A stretch of DNA of 64,000 nucleotides from Clostridia bacterium (GCA_900755895.1 CAAEIG010000081.1:124001-188000), one strand, 5' to 3'. Counted from the stretch's first letter, positions 36,729 through 46,310 are shown. Program-made: numbers and translations. Notes: generated from the letters alone by a model not told the origin.

Positions 36729-38030
36729 CTAAATCTGCACGTACACAGAGGAGTGAAACACATTGCCCTCTGTTTCAAACCGAGCGTCGCCGCCGCGTTT
36801 GCGGGTCACTGCTTGGATGGAACTGAGTCCCACACCAAAATCATCCCGCTTGCTGGAGAGATATTTTCCGTGTTCCTGCTTGAACTGCCCATGGAAGCTG
36901 TTGTCCATGATGATGGTCAACAGGCCCATATCCACTCTACTGGCGAGACGGATGAACTTTTTTCCCTCTGTCATGCGGCCACAGGCCTCCAGGGCATTTT
37001 CTATGAGATTTCCAAAGATGATGCACAACTCCGCGTCTGTGACCTGCTCGGTTTGGGTTGGGACGGACAGCCGAATATCAGCTTCAATGCCTTTTTCCTG
37101 ACACAATGCAGCGTAATGGGAAACAATGGCGTTGACAGCTTGATTTTCGCAGTATACCTGGGGCACAGCGGGGATGGTATCCAGCAGATTGTTCAGATAT
37201 TCTATCAGGGGAGTGTTATCCTCCTTAGCCAATCCCCGGATAGCCGTGAGTTGGTGGCGCAGATCGTGGCGCTGCTGCTTCAATTCGGTCATGTGTTCCA
37301 CCACCAGCTGATTGTGTTTTTTCTGTTCGGAGATCTGTGTTTCCAGCAGATGGGCCTCAAAGCGCAGCTGTTCCTGGAGAACGGCCTGCTGCTGGATTCC
37401 CTCCAGAGCGCTCAGCAGCACCCAGTAGACCACCACCACGCACAACAGCAGGCTGGTTCGTGTCAAGATGAATTGCCAAGTCCCCACTAGGTCCTCCTGG
37501 AGATTTCCGGTGAATATGGTAACGATCCTGCTCATCATGGCGGGAATCAGTCAGATGACTCGCCATAGCCGGGGAGCATCGATGCGATAGACCTGCCGGG
37601 CGGCGTAGCGAAACAGCCGATACATGGGAAATCCCGCTAGCGCACACAGCACCAGGCAGAGCACGCCACTCTCCCAACTTCGGGGGGCGGCATGAAAGAA
37701 TCGGGCCGCCAGAAAGGCAGCCACACCCAGAGCGGTGTTCTGGTAGTTGACCAGCAACACATAAGTAAACAACAATTTGGCGGGTGGGAGCTTGATATTC
37801 AAAAAATACAGCGCCAGAGAGATGGGTACCATGGCTATTCCCACCGCCATCACCAGGTCGGGTCTTCTGGTGGACATCACCCAGGCCACACCCGATAGAT
37901 GAATCAGCAGATTGCCCGCCACAGTGGCAGCCATCCATCGCTTTCCAAAGCGCAGCAGATCGAAAAAGGGCAGGTAAGCCAGCAAGTGAATGGGCAGATA
38001 AGCGCAGAACGTGTAAAGGACGGTTTCCAT
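36729..38030 (-). pseudogene. GHKL sensor kinase split by one nonsense codon
   Basis: The membrane half (METVLYTF, residues 1-159, several helices) and the kinase half (QQRHDLRHQL, IFGNLIENALEA, GVGLSSIQAV) lie in the same frame, separated only by TGA at 37553-37551. The reading around it is RVI-stop-LIPAMMSR; restoring TGG would give the WLIP sequence typical for this position. The rest of the 430-residue protein is intact. ATG 38030 overlaps the regulator stop (TAATG). Options are a recent nonsense mutation, a sequencing error or rare read-through. The adjoining regulator is also broken, which favours real decay. Confidence 0.8.
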
Positions 38031-38746
38031 TATCCAAGCCCCCTTGTTCGGGCAAATAAGTAGTCCTCATAGGCTTGCTTCGCCGCTTTACGGTGTGGCC
38101 GGCTGATGGGGACATTTTTTCCGTTTGCCATCACATAGCATAGCACTGATACTCCCGGTTGATCCCAGAGACAAAGGCTAGGTTGACGCAAAAGCTCTTA
38201 TGGGGGACAGAAAAAAGGCTGCCCTTCCAGCTGGGGAAGCAGCCCGGACAGTTTACCGTAAAGTTGGATGGGATTGCCGTTTTTGCAGTGAAAAAATACA
38301 TGGTAACCCAGCTGCTCCAGATAAAGAAGGTGGGAGAGTGGGATACTCTGTTCCAGCCCACCCTTCCGGACAGTCAGCTTTGGCACGCTGTCGTTTTGCA
38401 GCTTTACAAGCCGCAGGAGGTCATCTATCTCCTTCTGTTGGACAGGTTTTTCCAGATATTTCAGCACAGAAAGGCGATAGCTTTCCAGAGTGTGATTGGT
38501 GCTGGTGGTGGTAAAGGCAATGGGGATGGATTCGTCCATTTCCCTTATTTTTTGTACTGTCTCTATGCCGGTCATGCCGTCCATGTAAATGTCCATCATC
38601 AGCAGGTCGAAGGTGTCGGGGCCAAAGGCCTTCAGCAGCTCCTCGCCACTGCTGAACAGTGTGCTCGTCTTCACGGCAGAGTGGTTCACCAGGTTCTCTC
38701 GCTTGCCCGGCAAGTCGTCGCAGATAGCCACCCGGATTGATTCCAT
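38030..38746 (-). pseudogene. LytTR response regulator with two frameshifts
   Basis: The receiver is intact (MESIRVAICDD, D in LLMMDIYMDG) and the LytTR domain begins normally (VRKGGLEQSIPLSHLLYLE). At a six-T run (38216-38211) the frame slips by one, giving a stop at 38200-38198. The expected sequence HKSFCVNLAFVSGINREYQ continues in the next frame. A 5-bp tandem duplication (ATAGC twice, 38135-38144) then shifts the frame again, and the tail NGKNVPISRPHRKAAKQAYEDYL is back in the first frame, ending exactly at the kinase start. Two lesions (+1 and +5) thus sum to six. No strong ribosome site precedes ATG 38746. Confidence 0.8.
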
Positions 38747-38960
38747 CCAACCACAGTGGAGTAAAAAGTTTACTGTTGACCAAGGACATGTGTAGGCAGA
38801 ATCAAAAAATAGACGAACAGGAAGAGAGAAAATGACACCAATCGGTTCTCGGTTCCGATGGTCCTCATCCTCCACCATATCAAATGTTTCTTGTAAAGAA
38901 AATAGAGGCTGAAGAATTTTACAAACAAAAAAACCGATTGCTGGTGTGATAAAGAGGGGA

Positions 38961-39060
38961 GATCCACCTCAAAATTTGATTAGCAATAATCAGAGAAAAG
39001 GACTATCCATAAATGAAAAATCTTGGGTGGCAATGTGAAAATCAAAACACTTATGCAATT
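38961..39060 (+). mobile_element. Relic of the element HTH-gene leader
   Basis: ACCTCAAAATTTGATTAG and, 50 bases on, TGAAAAATCTTGGGTGG followed by GTGAAAATCAAAACACTTA match the leader and first codons of the HTH genes of the two younger elements (46335-46520 and 52381-52567). One base is lost, so the frame is broken. It marks a third, older element. The remainder of 38747-39180 shows no gene. Confidence 0.5.
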
Positions 39061-39181
39061 CAAAACACACGGGAAACGTTGTTAAAAAGTAAGAGTACTA
39101 TACTATTTTAAGCGAGGTTAACCGGAAAAGAAACATCGCTGTGCCGAAGGGGTGCTCCTGATTCGCAAAGGGCAGTGATTT

Positions 39182-39339
39182 TTGTATGAACATTCTTGCC
39201 TTTTTATAATAAAAGTGATAAATTGGTAATGAAACTGGGAATAGAATTTTGCCCGTTTCTCTTTTTTTGAAACGGTGTCTCTTTTTCTGTGTCCTGGAAA
39301 GAGGATTCGTTTTGTTGGGAGACGAAAGGAGTTAAAAAG
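39182..39339 (+). promoter_or_regulatory. Promoter and structured leader of second SLH paralogue
   Basis: TTGTAT (39182-39187) and TATAAT (39205-39210) are 17 bp apart. The leader has GAAACTGGG (39231-39239), CCCGTTTC (39252-39259) and GAAACGG (39269-39275); the middle segment can pair with either neighbour, as in the leader at 29038-29182. Confidence 0.6.
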
Positions 39340-40464
39340 ATGAGGAAGAAAGTTTTGTCCTTGCTTTTGGCAGCCTGCATCATGGTAGGAATGGTGCCAG
39401 TAGCTGCTTCTGCAGCGGGGAGCGCATTTCTCGATGTGCCGAATACGCATTGGGCCTATGATCATGTGCAGCAGGCGGCAGAAAAGGGCTGGATTTCTGG
39501 CATAGGTGGGGGACGCTATGCTCCAGAACAGCGCGTTACAGGGGCTGAGTTTGTGACAATGATTACAAAGTCTCTCTACTATGAGGAAGTTTCCCAGGGC
39601 AGTGAGGGGGAACCTTGGTATCAGCCTTATGTGGATGTTGCTCAGGCACACGGTTGGCTGACCAATGATCTAAGTGAAAAAGCAGTGTTGGACAACCCCC
39701 TTAACCGCTATCGGATGGCTTCCTTTTTGTATAATGTTGTGAAAGAAGCAGGCGCTGTCCATTATGTGGATGGTGGAATACTTTGTTCTGACGGTGTCAC
39801 TGTGCTGAGCAGTTCCAATGCTCCTTACTACATTGGAGATTGGGCTAAAATCCCTGAGGCATATCGGGAGCCGGTCATGGGAGTTTACGCTCTAAAGCTA
39901 CTGAGTGGTATGGATGAGTACGGCACATTTGGTGGGGAGTCTTACCTGACGCGTGCACAAGCGGCGGTTGTGCTAAATACCACCAACAGTTGCTGCGCCA
40001 ATGCATCCGGTTCTGAACCGGATGAAACACCCACAGAGCCGTCTGGACATACTCACAATTGGGAAAAATGGCCGAAAGGAATGACCACCGATTGGAGCGG
40101 AGAATATAGCGGCAGTCCTCCGGATGAAAACGGATATACGAATAATAAAGAAATTGCCGAAGATAAAAACGGCAAAAAAATAAGCATCAATATGTGTGCA
40201 AAATGCTTTACATACTTCGGCTCTCCAAGCATGGACCTCTGGATTGGCCGATATTTTGAGCATGCAGAAACAGCAGGTCATGGCAGGTACTGTTCATACC
40301 CGGTTTACGCTATTTATGATGTGTATTACTGCGAAGAATGCGGTCACTTTAAACGCGGTGACTTTTCCTTTTACGGATATTTGGACTATTCCGATGATTA
40401 TGATATAGAGTGGATCTATCTTACCCCAGAGCAGATCGAGGAATTAAATCTCAAAAATCTGTAG
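39340..40464 (+). CDS. Secreted SLH protein with cysteine-rich C-terminal domain
   Basis: This 374-residue protein starts at 39340 after AAAGGAGT. The signal peptide (RKKVLSLLLAA to ASAA) and SLH region (to about residue 215) are almost identical to those of the protein at 29183. After a short PTEPSGHTHNW linker the C-terminus (about 235-374) is unrelated to CAP. It is acidic and aromatic, and contains MCAKC and YYCEECGHF, two CxxC pairs that could bind zinc or form disulfides outside the cell. I know no family for this domain. The gene lies inside the oldest layer of the tRNA-Trp array, so the paralogy may reflect movement of this module. Confidence 0.88.
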   Translation: MRKKVLSLLLAACIMVGMVPVAASAAGSAFLDVPNTHWAYDHVQQAAEKGWISGIGGGRYAPEQRVTGAEFVTMITKSLYYEEVSQGSEGEPWYQPYVDVAQAHGWLTNDLSEKAVLDNPLNRYRMASFLYNVVKEAGAVHYVDGGILCSDGVTVLSSSNAPYYIGDWAKIPEAYREPVMGVYALKLLSGMDEYGTFGGESYLTRAQAAVVLNTTNSCCANASGSEPDETPTEPSGHTHNWEKWPKGMTTDWSGEYSGSPPDENGYTNNKEIAEDKNGKKISINMCAKCFTYFGSPSMDLWIGRYFEHAETAGHGRYCSYPVYAIYDVYYCEECGHFKRGDFSFYGYLDYSDDYDIEWIYLTPEQIEELNLKNL

Positions 40465-40559
40465 TATGATGGATTTATAAATACTTTTTTGTGTGATAGT
40501 GAGAAGCATAGAAGTGGCCAGGATACTGCATGGCGTATAAACCTGGTTTCTTGACAGGC

Positions 40560-40590
40560 AAAAGTCCGGGGTGAAAGCCCCGGACTTTTT
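40560..40590 (+). terminator. Terminator of second SLH paralogue
   Basis: AAAGTCCGGGG and CCCCGGACTTTTT form a strong stem with a GAAA-type loop. Confidence 0.88.
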
Positions 40591-40689
40591 GTGTGGAGAG
40601 CAAAGTGCCTGAGGCGGTAAACTACCACATAGAGAAACAAGAAAAACACCCACCAGAGTAGGCGGGCATTGGCGGTTTGGACCTCGCCG

Positions 40690-41206
40690 TAGATTATATT
40701 TCCAGTAAGCGGGGGAGTCTAAGCAATCGTCCTTTTTGCCATAGGTTGTCAAGTCCCATGTAAGCGAACTGAATACAGAGATGCCTGCCGCAGCCACTAC
40801 GCCGCCAGAAGTCAGCATTCCGTAGGCCTCTCGGACGGCCTGTAGGTGGTCGTTCTTCTCCAGTAGGTGTAAAAGGGGGACCCATCAGCAAAACAGCGCC
40901 GCCACTGTGATCGGGAAAAGGCAATTGCAGGGTTATTTCCAGCGAGAGCGGTGTGAGGGGAAGTTTAGTGGGATTTGGCTTATTCCACAGCGGCAGGGGA
41001 TATTTTCAATATTGTTCGAGCCCCGCCAGCCAGTTGGCGTAGTATCCCACGCCACCGTCGATGGCATAGATGGTGACCTGTTCCGATAGCCATCGCAGCA
41101 GCAATTCTTTGGTGCGGGCAGCTTCCAGTTTGCCGATACCCCCTTTCAGCTGCCCGATCTCCGCGCCATTCTCATAGAACTCGTAAGCCTTTCGGTTGAC
41201 TTCCAT
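40690..41206 (-). pseudogene. Degraded SAM-dependent methyltransferase
   Basis: From ATG 41206 (GGAGG upstream) the frame reads MEVNRKAYEFYENGAE and reaches IYAIDGGVGYYANWLAGL, a class I methyltransferase motif I region, then stops at 41006. After a gap the typical later motifs appear in two other frames: AVLLMGPPF, then LLEKNDHLQAVREAYGML and AAAGISVFSSLTWDLTTYG. The gene has lost a central segment and has at least one frameshift. It belongs to the oldest layer of the array. Confidence 0.75.
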
Positions 41207-41269
41207 AGCTTCGCCTCCCAATATTATTTGGTTAAATATCATTTTGCTATGGGACTAACAAGAACATTT

Positions 41270-41640
41270 AGACCTGACTCGAACTCGCGAATTGACTTGG
41301 TCAGTTCACGGCAGAGCGCCATTGGCGCTCGCTCACCCCACGACACGCACTGCGCGGGGCGCAGCCACGCCTCGTTGCCAAGGCATTCCGCGCACTAACG
41401 AAAAAAGTCAGGTATCGTAACTGCGATACCTGACTTTTTTGGCAGGGTCAGAAGGACTCGGTCTGCGCTACCGCTCCGGTCGGCTTGTAGCGTGCGTGCC
41501 ACTGGCACGCATTCGCCCCATGGCACCCGGTTTTGGAGTGGATGTGGAAACGGCGCACGGGGAGCGGGGAAGAGGCAGTGCTCCCCGATTTTTCTAGCCG
41601 AGCTGCCAAAGTGGGGTGCTAGTTTGGTGCTATGGGGTTT
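41270..41640. mobile_element. Decayed junction 1 with tRNA-Trp-derived att copy
   Basis: TGGCAGGGTCAGAAGGACTCG (41440-41460) and GGCACCCGGTTTTGGAG (41522-41538) are the two parts of a tRNA-Trp 3'-half copy, split by about 60 bp. A strong terminator precedes it (41401-41440), as at the younger junction. The left-end sequence GGATGTGG and two GGTGCTA repeats (41615 and 41626) follow. Two covarying hairpins lie at 41314-41330 and 41493-41511. Element 1 spans from here to 49188. Confidence 0.7.
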
Positions 41641-41943
41641 TTTTTGGCACCGAAATGGGCGAAAAATTCCCCGAAAAGTCTCAACAATGTCAAATCCTCC
41701 CTCCTGGGAGAACCCCAAAATCAAACGGGCGGTGGATTCGATCACATCCTGATAGCGGTCGATCTTCGCTTGGGTAAAGCCCACAATGTCCTCCCAGGTG
41801 TAGCCGGGTAAGTAACAGGCGGTGTGACGGAAGCACAGCCGCACGTCAGGCCGTTCCAGATACACTTTCACTGTGCCGTCAGGCCGCATATCCGAATGAA
41901 CGATCTCTGTGTTGTCATCCAATGTCAAAATGGGATACATCAT
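41395..41943 (-). CDS. Small conserved protein fused in frame to element-end sequence
   Basis: Residues 1-95 (MMYPILTLDDNTEIVHSDM to FSQEGGFD) look like a complete small acidic protein of a kind common in gut Clostridia, of unknown function. GAGGTGA stands before ATG 41943. The remaining 85 or so residues are the translation of the att/left-end sequence of junction 1, so the natural stop has been lost to the insertion. The product is therefore a chimera and may be unstable. A strong promoter is not visible. Confidence 0.55.
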   Translation of the reverse strand: MMYPILTLDDNTEIVHSDMRPDGTVKVYLERPDVRLCFRHTACYLPGYTWEDIVGFTQAKIDRYQDVIESTARLILGFSQEGGFDIVETFRGIFRPFRCQKKPHSTKLAPHFGSSARKIGEHCLFPAPRAPFPHPLQNRVPWGECVPVARTLQADRSGSADRVLLTLPKKSGIAVTIPDFFR

Positions 41944-42128
41944 AGAGGTCACCTCTTCCCATAAAGGTTTCTGGTTTTAATCTACCTCAGGGTAGAGGAA
42001 ATAAAAACTCTTTTTTGTTTCTCCTCCCACATGTTTCTCTTCTGATATCCGTATAGTGCCAAAACCGCATGGCGCTGGGAAAAACGAGAGTTTTCCATAT
42101 GAATATCAAGGGGGAATCACCCCAAAAA

Positions 42129-42186
42129 TTACCCGTTTTGACCCCCAAAATGGGTAATTGCGCCCTTCCGGATATCTTGCTATACT
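42129..42186 (+). promoter_or_regulatory. Promoter with abutting dyad, for the 1,328-residue SLH gene
   Basis: TTGCGC (42158-42163) and TATACT (42181-42186) are 17 bp apart. Immediately upstream TTACCCGTTTTG (42129-42140) and CAAAATGGGTAA (42146-42157) form an inverted repeat with one mismatch, placed to bind a regulator at the -35. The remaining bases of 41944-42128 show nothing. Confidence 0.6.
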
Positions 42187-42277
42187 TATCATAGAAATAG
42201 TATCGAAAGGGCCATGGTCCTTTTCATGTATGGGTGTTTCCATATTGGAATGCTCTGTTTGGTAAGGAGGAGTTCTT

Positions 42278-45200
42278 ATGAAAAAAAGATTTATAAGTCT
42301 GTTCCTGGTGGCGGCGCTATGCCTTACCATGCTGCCCGCTATGGCGTTGGCAGATGTGGTTGTGGTGGATCCCGGCGGCGATGGTGGGGACACCACTGTG
42401 GAGGTCAATCCCGGCGGTGGCGGAGATGTGGTGGTGGTGATCCCCGGCAACGACGGAAATACCACTGTGGTGGTGGACCCCACTCAGGATGAAAAGGAGC
42501 CCCTTGGCATCGGCGACTCTGTCTTTTTTGCCGGGCATGAGTGGTACATCATCGGCACCGATAATGCAGCAGATGGCGGCATCACTGCTCCTGAGGGCTG
42601 CTACACCCTGTTTGGCAAAAGCAACGACTTTGGTACCACCGCGTTCCGAACGGAAGCAAACGGTGGTGATATGTTTAACAGTTTAGCTTACTGCTATAAG
42701 GACAGCGACCTGTATAATTCGCTGGAGGAAATCGCCAATGGTCTTTCCGACGAGGAAAAAGCCAACATCGTCCCCCGGGAAACTCTGGACGATATCATGC
42801 TTAAAATGACCAATGATGTGGTAGCTGACCAGCTGCTGTGGCCCATCGGCCGAACGGAAGCTTGGAGCATTGACGTGTCCATGCTCCGATTTGACACGGA
42901 ATACTGGGGGCGTACAGGTAATATGGGGACCGGAGCTACTGACGTTTTCGTAACCCCTGAACCATCGCCTGATCATCCTACTCCTAAGCCTACTCCCACC
43001 CCTACTCCTGTCCCCACGCCTACTCCCGAGCCATTCTCTACGCCGATTCCTACTTGCCAAAGCTTTAATGTATTCGCTTATAATCCGGACGGCAGTGAGA
43101 GATGGGAAGCCGATGCAGGTGTATTGGGTACTCGAGCTTCTACAGCCACCAATGTGTTTGCCATCCGTCCCGCCATGTATGTGAAAACTGAGGCGGTGGC
43201 ACAGGATACTGTGGGCAGCCCCCTTACCGGCGGAGAGGTGTATTTTGGGGGCCAGACCTGGTATATTGTGGGCATGGGGGAGACCGGCCCGGTGGCAGGC
43301 CCGGCGAACACCCTCACCCTGTTCGCGGCCTCCAACCTTCCTGACGCCAATGGAATACTCCAGACTGTAAAAACCAGCACCAGTTACAGTGAAAGCCCCC
43401 TGCGTACTGCCATGGATGGGGTGGGGGACACCCTGGGCCTTACGGACAAGGAAAAGTCCCTGATATCCAGCCGGACTCTGACCACGTCGGACGAGATCAC
43501 CGGAAATTCCGTGACAGCCTCCTTCTGGCCCCTGTCCAAATCGGAATATGAGGCCATCCGGGAGAAGGACGAATCCCTTCTGACGGAGAAAAACTGGGAT
43601 TACTGGCTGCGCACCACAGTGAAAGAGGATTGGGGCGGGTACGTGTATGGAGGAACCAAGGAGGGCTATGCTCAGTCGTATAAAGCAGGTGATGGCGGCT
43701 TTTACAACGCTGTGCGCCCGGCTTTTTATCTGGATATCTCGGATCTGTTCTTCGCCGCGGGAGAATCCAGTATGCCCTTTGACAGTTACGTTCCGTGCCA
43801 GCTGAGATCCCCCGGCGCGAATGCCGATTGGAACTTTACTTTGTTCGACCAAAGCCTGAGCCTGACCATGATGGCCGGGTCCGCCCAGGTGGGGGAGAGC
43901 CTGACCTTCCAGTACAACGGCACCCAGGGAGAGAATAATTGCCTGGCCTATGTGGTGGAAAAGGCCTCTGCGCCGGGCATGCCCCTTTATTACGGCAGCA
44001 CAGCCAGCCTGAGTGACAGCGGCAGCGGCACAGTCACTGTGCCCCTGGGCGGCAGCAGCGGTTTGGAGGACGATGACTATACCCTGCGGTTCTACACTGA
44101 GAGCTGGTGTGAGGACAGCAGTCTCTACTTCGCCAGCGAAACGGTGGACCTGAAGATCCGTGTGGAAAACGGTGTGGTCACCATCACCGATTTGGGGGAT
44201 GTGACGGAAGCGGCCGCCATCGAAAAAGTGTTACTGATGTGGCCGGATAGAGATTACAACATGAAGGCCGGTGAGCAGCTGGAGCAGGTCGATGCTCGGA
44301 TCTTCCCAAGCGGAGAGGGATGGTACGACGAAACGTTGACCTGGACCGTGACCGGAGCCACGAGCAAAGGGACCGGCATTTCCGACACCGGATTGTTTAC
44401 TGTGGGCATGGATGAAACGTCGGAAACTGTGGTAATCACAGTCACATCCGTACAAGACCCCAGCAAGTTTGACAGTGTCACTGTGAATGTGACGCCTCAT
44501 TCCCATATAGTCGCACTGAATACAGGCGGCAAAGATCCCACCTGTACCGAACAGGGACGTAAGGGCTATTACGAGTGTATAGAATGTGGCAAGTGTTTTG
44601 AGGATGAAGCCTGCACCAAGCCCATTGAGGACCTGGATGCCTGGAGGATCATCCCGCCATTGGAACACACCTGGTCGGACACCTATTATGCAGAAAACGC
44701 TGATGAGAGCAAGCACTACCATGTCTGTACCGTCTGTGGGTCAAAGGACGAGGGCGAAGCCCACAGCTACGACAATGATCGGGACACCACTTGCAATGTC
44801 TGCGGTTATGAGCGGCAGGTTATTTTGACGGAGTACACCGTCACCTTTGACGCCAATGGCGGCAGCGTGAGTGTGACCGAAGCTGCCACAGAGGACGGGA
44901 AACTCACCAGTTTGCCTACGCCTACCCGCAGTGGTTATGATTTTGGAGGTTGGTACACAGCGGCAACGGGCGGCACGGAGGTGACTACCGCTACCGTCTT
45001 TGAGGAGGACACCACGGTTTACGCCCACTGGACGGAGCAGTCCACTGGCGGCGAGACCACGGTGTCTACTCCCACCCCTGTGCCCACTGCACCTCCCGCG
45101 CCCACCGCAACCCCGGCGCCTACTAGGACGCCAGCACCTACCGCAACCCCGGTGCCCTCCACGTCTCCCGCTCCCACTACCGAGCCTATTGTCGTTGAGT

Positions 45201-46264
45201 CTGGCAGCTGGAGCCAGGTTGAGGAAGTGGTGACAGAGTCCACGGAGGGAAGCACGATTGCGGTCAGTATGAATAATACCACTGAGGTGCCCTCAAAGGT
45301 TCTTGAAACGGTGGCAGGCAAGGATGTGACTCTGGAACTGGATCTGGACGAAGGCGTTACCTGGACCATTAACGGCCAGGATGTGCCGAAGGACACTGAT
45401 TTGGCCAGTTTGGATTTGGGTGTAAACATGGGTACTAACGGTATTCCGCTGAATGTGATCAATACCGTTGCCAAAGAAAAGAACACTGTTCAAATGACCC
45501 TGAATCACAACGGGCAATTTGGTTTCACTATGACTTTGACCACCTCGCTGGGCGAGAGTAACGCGGGACGTTGGGCAAATCTCTATCATTATAATGAGGT
45601 TACCCAAACCATGGACTTTGAGGTGAGTGTCCGAATTGGCAAGGACGGTAGTACGATTCTTCCCTTGAGCCATGCTAGCCAATATGCCATTGTGATTGAC
45701 AGTGAGATTCATGGGCTTCCTTTCACCGACGTTGAGGAGAAGGATTGGTTCACCGCTGCAGTGGAGTATGTCTATCAGCACGGTGTCATGAATGGCACCA
45801 GTGCAACCACGTTTGCTCCCAACAGTACTTTAAGCCGTGCTATGGTGGCCCAGATTCTTTACAATCTAGAGGGGCAGCCCGACGTGATAGGTGAGAGCAA
45901 CTTTATTGATGCTAGCGATCATTGGGCAGGTAATGCCATTGCCTGGGCGAAACAGATAGGTGTGGTGACTGGTTACGAAGACAATGCCTTCCGGCCCGAC
46001 AAAGCGGTAACCCGGGAAGAATTGGCACAGATGCTGTATAATTACGCAAAATACAAGGGAATCATCCTGCCGCCTGTGGGTGATCTGAGCAAATTCCCAG
46101 ATGGGAATAAGGTAAGCACCTGGGCACAGACAGCCATGAGCTGGGCAACCGGGTTGAAGGTGATCAACGGGTATGAGGATGGCGCCCTCCGTCCCAGTGG
46201 AAGCACCACTCGAGCGGAAGCGGCCTCCATGATTATGGGACTAGCGGCAACGCTGACAAAATAA
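42278..46264 (+). CDS. Secreted multidomain SLH protein (element 1 cargo)
   Basis: This 1,328-residue surface protein starts at ATG 42278 with AAGGAGG upstream. The signal peptide is residues 1-25 (ends AMALA). A valine/glycine repeat follows (DVVVVDPGGDGG-like). Two copies of a DUF6273-like module come next (about 70-310 and 313-487; VFFAGHEWYIIG and VYFGGQTWYIVG), the first interrupted by a proline-threonine stretch. Then come Ig-like sequence, a CxxC-rich stretch (about 745-846), an InlB/Flg_new repeat (about 852-921), another Pro-Thr linker (about 928-971), and three SLH motifs (about 1146-1328). It is the cargo of element 1 between junctions at 41.4 and 49.2 kb. Confidence 0.9.
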   Translation: MKKRFISLFLVAALCLTMLPAMALADVVVVDPGGDGGDTTVEVNPGGGGDVVVVIPGNDGNTTVVVDPTQDEKEPLGIGDSVFFAGHEWYIIGTDNAADGGITAPEGCYTLFGKSNDFGTTAFRTEANGGDMFNSLAYCYKDSDLYNSLEEIANGLSDEEKANIVPRETLDDIMLKMTNDVVADQLLWPIGRTEAWSIDVSMLRFDTEYWGRTGNMGTGATDVFVTPEPSPDHPTPKPTPTPTPVPTPTPEPFSTPIPTCQSFNVFAYNPDGSERWEADAGVLGTRASTATNVFAIRPAMYVKTEAVAQDTVGSPLTGGEVYFGGQTWYIVGMGETGPVAGPANTLTLFAASNLPDANGILQTVKTSTSYSESPLRTAMDGVGDTLGLTDKEKSLISSRTLTTSDEITGNSVTASFWPLSKSEYEAIREKDESLLTEKNWDYWLRTTVKEDWGGYVYGGTKEGYAQSYKAGDGGFYNAVRPAFYLDISDLFFAAGESSMPFDSYVPCQLRSPGANADWNFTLFDQSLSLTMMAGSAQVGESLTFQYNGTQGENNCLAYVVEKASAPGMPLYYGSTASLSDSGSGTVTVPLGGSSGLEDDDYTLRFYTESWCEDSSLYFASETVDLKIRVENGVVTITDLGDVTEAAAIEKVLLMWPDRDYNMKAGEQLEQVDARIFPSGEGWYDETLTWTVTGATSKGTGISDTGLFTVGMDETSETVVITVTSVQDPSKFDSVTVNVTPHSHIVALNTGGKDPTCTEQGRKGYYECIECGKCFEDEACTKPIEDLDAWRIIPPLEHTWSDTYYAENADESKHYHVCTVCGSKDEGEAHSYDNDRDTTCNVCGYERQVILTEYTVTFDANGGSVSVTEAATEDGKLTSLPTPTRSGYDFGGWYTAATGGTEVTTATVFEEDTTVYAHWTEQSTGGETTVSTPTPVPTAPPAPTATPAPTRTPAPTATPVPSTSPAPTTEPIVVESGSWSQVEEVVTESTEGSTIAVSMNNTTEVPSKVLETVAGKDVTLELDLDEGVTWTINGQDVPKDTDLASLDLGVNMGTNGIPLNVINTVAKEKNTVQMTLNHNGQFGFTMTLTTSLGESNAGRWANLYHYNEVTQTMDFEVSVRIGKDGSTILPLSHASQYAIVIDSEIHGLPFTDVEEKDWFTAAVEYVYQHGVMNGTSATTFAPNSTLSRAMVAQILYNLEGQPDVIGESNFIDASDHWAGNAIAWAKQIGVVTGYEDNAFRPDKAVTREELAQMLYNYAKYKGIILPPVGDLSKFPDGNKVSTWAQTAMSWATGLKVINGYEDGALRPSGSTTRAEAASMIMGLAATLTK

Positions 46265-46275
46265 AATGAGCAAGT

Positions 46276-46310
46276 GAGAAAGGCCGGGAGCAATCCCGGC
46301 CTTTCTCTTA
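46276..46310 (+). terminator. Terminator of element 1 SLH gene
   Basis: GAGAAAGGCCGGGA and TCCCGGCCTTTCTC flank a GCAA loop. Confidence 0.88.

Noticed and set aside
41272..41290. GACTCGAAC resembling another tRNA T-arm copy
   Set aside because: Only about nine bases match; too short to call a separate attachment site, though it lies in junction 1.
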